DNA of 64,000 nt, from positions 434,001-498,000 of the forward strand of contig CAWKDG010000001.1 of assembly GCA_963848355.1 (NCBI GenBank). The letters are read 5' to 3'. Below, piece after piece: positions 61,331 through 64,000 of this stretch. The notes under the pieces were generated by a model. The model was given only the letters and a program-made list of their open reading frames with translations, had not been told where the DNA came from and ran no database searches. Source of the stretch: CAWKDG01 sp963848355. Its GTDB lineage: Bacteria > Actinomycetota > Acidimicrobiia > Acidimicrobiales > UBA8190. Each line of letters opens with the position of its first letter. The stretch's first letter is position 1. The position numbers and the translations under genes were made by a program.

Positions 61331-61520
61331 GCGGCATCTCTCCCGTCATTGTGGACGCCGAGTCTCCCCGGAGCCCTCGTCGGAAGCGCGACCGCTGCCC
61401 GTGGTGTCGTCCTCGACGGACCACCGTGACCCGAACGCACCACTCACGTGGTGGCCGGGTGGGGGTGCACGAAAGTACGACCCCGCTTCCCTGTTCACTC
61501 GAGCCTCTACGCTACCAGGG

Positions 61521-62009
61521 GTGAGCAGCCTCTGGACACCTGACGGAGAGCACCGCGTGGGCCGGGAGACGCCGCCGCGCCCGGCCGGGGGACCGGCCGG
61601 TGGACCGCCCGACGGCGGTGGTGGCGGCGGCGGGCCCGGACCCGGTGACCTCGACGACCTCGACGACCTGAGCCCCGAGGAACGCGACGAGCTGGCCGCC
61701 CGGCTCGACGAGCTGCGGAACCAGCTGGTGTCGACCCCGGCCGAGGTGGTGGTGGCCAACCACGCCTACGGGCTCTTCGAGCTGGCGGCCATCCACCTGT
61801 CGCAACAGCCCCCGAACCTCCCCGAGGCCCGCCTGGCCGTCGACGCCCTCGGCGGCATCGTCGACGCCCTGGCCGGGCGCCTGGGCGAGGCCGAACCGTC
61901 GCTGACCGACGCCCTGGCCCAGATCCGCCTGACCTACGTCCAGATCAGCGAGATGGTGAAGAGCGCGCCGGGCAACGGCTCGGGAGACGGTCAGCCGACG
62001 ACGCCCTGA
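61521..62009 (+). CDS. DUF1844-domain protein
   Basis: The 162-residue protein has a Gly/Pro-rich disordered N-terminus (to about residue 55) and a helical DUF1844 domain (about 75-140) with VVVANHAYGLFELAAIHLS and LAVDALGGIVDALAGRLGEA. The function is unknown; its place next to infC is conserved in actinobacteria. GTG at 61521 (VSSLWTPDGEHR) has a TACGCT -10-like box seven bases upstream and no good ribosome-binding site, so it may be leaderless. It is divergent from infC and overlaps the convergent small gene by 19 bases. Confidence 0.8.
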   Translation: MSSLWTPDGEHRVGRETPPRPAGGPAGGPPDGGGGGGGPGPGDLDDLDDLSPEERDELAARLDELRNQLVSTPAEVVVANHAYGLFELAAIHLSQQPPNLPEARLAVDALGGIVDALAGRLGEAEPSLTDALAQIRLTYVQISEMVKSAPGNGSGDGQPTTP

Positions 62010-62254
62010 GCCCGACCGGGGAGTGCGTCGGTCCCGACCAGGTGGCGCGCCTCGAGGCGTCCGAGATGACCGGGGGCGAGGACGAAGGTGACGCGGACAC
62101 CGACGTCGATGTGCCGGCTGGCGTCGGCGATGGCCGTGCAGTGGAAGGGGTAGCGGCGGCCGTCGTCGCCGAGGACGGTCCCGAGGCCGCGGGGATCGTC
62201 GAAGTCGTCGACCACACCGGTCCGGGGGGCGGGGAGGGTGGCGGGGGTGGTCAG
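61991..62254 (-). CDS. Cold-shock-domain-like protein
   Basis: The 87-residue protein contains TGVVDDFDDPRGLGTVLGDD, RRYPFHCTAIADASRHIDVG and VTFVLAPGHLGRLEARHL, a beta-barrel cold-shock-like pattern, although the aromatic RNA-binding triad is reduced. CTG at 62254 overlaps the hisG stop as CTGA and keeps the first strand whole; the first conventional codon, GTG, starts inside it. It is coupled to hisG. Nucleic-acid binding is an inference from the fold. Confidence 0.65.
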   Translation of the reverse strand: MTTPATLPAPRTGVVDDFDDPRGLGTVLGDDGRRYPFHCTAIADASRHIDVGVRVTFVLAPGHLGRLEARHLVGTDALPGRAQGVVG

Positions 62255-63127
62255 TGGACGATCTTCGAGAGGGGGAGCTCGATGATGTCGGTGGCCCCCT
62301 TGTCCTTGAGCGCGGGGATGAGGACGTTCACGTCCGACTTCGGGACGACCGTCTCGACGGCGAAGCCGCCGCCGCCGGAGAGCTCCGAGACGGTGGGGGC
62401 CTTCAGGGCGGGGAGGACGGCGATGACGTGGTCGAGGGCACTGCGGGCCACGTTCAGCTTGAGGAGGACCTTGCCGCCGCGCCTCCAGGGTCCCCTGGAG
62501 GAGGGTGAGGAGCTGGGTCATGGCGTGGCGCTTGATCGGATCGGCGGCCGCCGCCGGGTTGGCGATGAGCTCGGTGCACGACTCGAGGAGGGTGCCGATG
62601 ATCCGCAGACCGGCGGCGGCCAGCGCCCGTCCGGTCTCGGTGATCTCCACGACGGCGTCGGCGATGTCGGGGATCTTGGCCTCGGTGGCGCCGTAGGAGA
62701 GGCGGATCTCGGCCTCGACACCCTGCTTCTCGAGCAGCCGCCGCGTGAGCTCGGGGTACTCGGTGGACACGCGGGTGCCCGGCGGGAGATCGGCCACCAA
62801 CGTCACCGGGGAGTCACGGGCCACGGCCAGGACGACCCGGATGGGGTTGGCCGTCGCCTTCGAGTAGGCCAGGGTGCCGAGGGAGACGACGTCGGCCCCC
62901 GTCTCCTCGATCCAGTCGCGGCCGGTGATGCCCAGGTCGAAGAGCCCGTCGGCCACGTAGAGGGGGATCTCCTGGGGTCGCAGGATGCGGACCTCGTCGA
63001 CGCGGGGGTCGTCGATGGTGCCCCGGTAGTCGACGTCGGAGCCGCGGACGACGGTCAGGTCGGCGTGGGCGAAGAGCTCCAGGGTGGCCTTCTCGAGCGA
63101 GCCCTTGGGCAGGACCAGGCGCAGCAT
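62251..63127 (-). CDS. hisG: ATP phosphoribosyltransferase, long form (one frameshift)
   Basis: First enzyme of histidine synthesis, joining ATP and PRPP. The catalytic domain begins MLRLVLPKGSLEKATLELF and includes DLGITGRDWIEETGADVV and the PRPP loop ELTRRLLEKQG region. The C-terminal regulatory domain (ARSALDHVIAVLPALKAPTV, SELSGGGGFAV), which binds histidine in long-form HisG, is read in another frame after a single-base shift near 62476. The gene is 877 bases, 3n+1. ATG at 63127 overlaps the expected ribH stop (TGATG). The frame shift is probably an assembly artefact. Confidence 0.92.
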
Positions 63128-63688
63128 CAGCCGGCCCCCCCAGCGACGGGGACGGCAGCGACGGGGGCAGGAGCTCGAGGAGCCGCACCATCTCGAGCGC
63201 GGTGACGGCCGCCTCGTAGCCCTTGTTGGTGGTGTCCGGCTCGGCCCGGGCCTCGGCCTGGGCCACGGTGTCGGTGGTGAGGACGCCGAAGACGACGGGG
63301 ACGCCGGTGTCGAGCGCCACGCGCTGCAACCCCGCCGCGCACTCGCCGGCGACGAAGTCGAAGTGGGCGGTGTCGCCCCGGATGACGGCCCCGAGGGCGA
63401 TCACGGCGTCGTAGTCCCCCGACCGGCAGCAGACGCGAGGCGGCCAGTGGGAGCTCGACGGCACCGGGCACCCAGGCCACGGTCGACCGACTCGAGGGCG
63501 ACGCCGTGGTCCTTCAGGCCGCCGAGGGCCCCGTCGAGCAGGCGCACGGTGATGCCCCCGTTGAACTTGGCGCAGACGATGGCGACGCGGGCCGGGCCCC
63601 GGGCACCGCCCTCGTAGGAGTGGCCGACGATCTGCGCCGCATCGGTGATGGCACCGGGAGGCAGGGCGGTGTCGTCAGAGCTCGTCAT
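63127..63688 (-). CDS. ribH: 6,7-dimethyl-8-ribityllumazine synthase (three frameshifts)
   Basis: Penultimate enzyme of riboflavin synthesis. RVAIVCAKFNGGITVRLLDGA opens the fold (residues about 34-53; read as RVAIVCAKFNG then ITVRLLDGA). WVPGAVELPLAA, LGAVIRGDTAHFDFV and TTNKGYEAAVTALEMVRLL follow, each in a different frame. Shifts lie near 63484, 63425 and 63165. The usual NKGAEAA reads NKGYEAA here. ATG at 63688 overlaps the ribBA end by 14 bases. The true stop is taken as the TGA that overlaps the hisG start. Confidence 0.86.
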
Positions 63689-64000
63689 CGAGGCCCTCCA
63701 TGATGTGCCCGAGGCGGTCGCGCTTGGTCTGGAGGTACTCGATGTTCTCGGGATTGGCGTGGTTGGCCAGCGGGACCCGGTCGGAGATGTCGAGGCCGAA
63801 GCCCTCGAGGCCGCCGTACTTCATGGGGTTGTTCGTCATCAGGCGCATGGTCGTCACGCCGAGGTCGACGAGGATCTGGGCCCCGATGCCGTACTCGCGG
63901 TTGTCGACGGGCAGGCCCAGCTCGAGATTGGCGTCGACGGTGTCGTGGCCCTGCTCCTGGAGGTGGTACGCGCGGAGCTTGTGGGCCAGGCCGATCCCCC
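63675..64000 (-). CDS. ribBA: RibBA, GTP cyclohydrolase II domain, C-terminal fragment
   Basis: The gene enters from the right edge; about 108 C-terminal residues are seen. GIGLAHKLRAYHLQEQG with GHDTVDANLELGLP and VTTMRLMTNNPMKYGGLEG are the GTP cyclohydrolase II signature, so this is the RibA half of a RibBA fusion or a stand-alone RibA. It begins riboflavin synthesis from GTP. The stop at 63675 lies inside the ribH start region. Whether the DHBP synthase domain is fused is not visible. Confidence 0.88.
   Translation of the reverse strand, partial: GIGLAHKLRAYHLQEQGHDTVDANLELGLPVDNREYGIGAQILVDLGVTTMRLMTNNPMKYGGLEGFGLDISDRVPLANHANPENIEYLQTKRDRLGHIMEGLDDEL

Noticed and set aside
61308..61337. 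A 10-codon His-rich upstream ORF (MPHRHHHDHR) overlapping the infC start as a leader peptide
   Set aside because: The histidines arise from the complement frame of a run of ACC threonine codons. There is no linkage to histidine synthesis and no attenuator stem.

Overview
The window is a 64 kb chromosomal segment of a high-GC actinobacterium. The rRNA sequence and the conserved blocks of gene order suggest class Acidimicrobiia, but this is inference because no database search was possible. I see no tRNA gene, insertion sequence, prophage or CRISPR array. Most genes lie on the minus strand.

Layout. 1-5.9 kb: a mycobacteria-like block (gcvH, garA, a MerR regulator, a DUF151 nuclease fragment) with hpt inserted, then a fused sugar nucleotidyltransferase/phosphomannomutase-like gene and a pgsA-type gene. 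6-14.4 kb: DUF1015 protein, korAB (2-oxoacid:ferredoxin oxidoreductase), class I aldolase, threonine aldolase and a repeat-rich TPR protein. 14.5-22.6 kb: a peptide-type ABC transporter with two permeases, one double ATPase and two paralogous binding proteins. 22.7-29.96 kb: one rRNA operon (16S-23S-5S, minus strand). Its 23S gene is interrupted by three group I introns, at E. coli positions about 1911, 1951 and 2593. One carries an intact LAGLIDADG endonuclease gene and one carries the wreck of another. 30-39.3 kb: a nine-gene arginine operon, argC-J-B-D-F-R-G-H plus a DNA-3-methyladenine glycosylase, in which every junction is a 4-base start/stop overlap. 39.3-53 kb: a surface-glycan cluster with SDR epimerases, a nucleotidyltransferase, a GT2-GT4 fusion, a sulfotransferase-like protein, an O-antigen ligase-like protein, a WecA-type initiating transferase and a GT4. 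An 11-base motif, GCCTAACATGG, recurs in three of its intergenic regions. 53-64 kb: copper/cytochrome oxidase assembly genes (ctaG-like, SCO), the translation block infC-rpmI-rplT-trmH-pheS-pheT, hisG, and ribH/ribBA.

The most striking feature is the triple-intron 23S gene. Two introns flank a 40-nt exon that encodes the helix 69/71 inter-subunit bridge, so active ribosomes need three ordered self-splicing events. The window also shows recurrent NTGA translational coupling, including CTG starts at two junctions, a likely AUC start for infC, and probable leaderless promoters.

Caution on sequence quality: at least nine genes, most of them housekeeping or essential (argG, pheS, pheT, hisG, ribH and others), contain single-base frameshifts, usually in short G/C runs. 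This looks like residual indel error in the assembly rather than biology. Protein ends near those points should be read across the shift.
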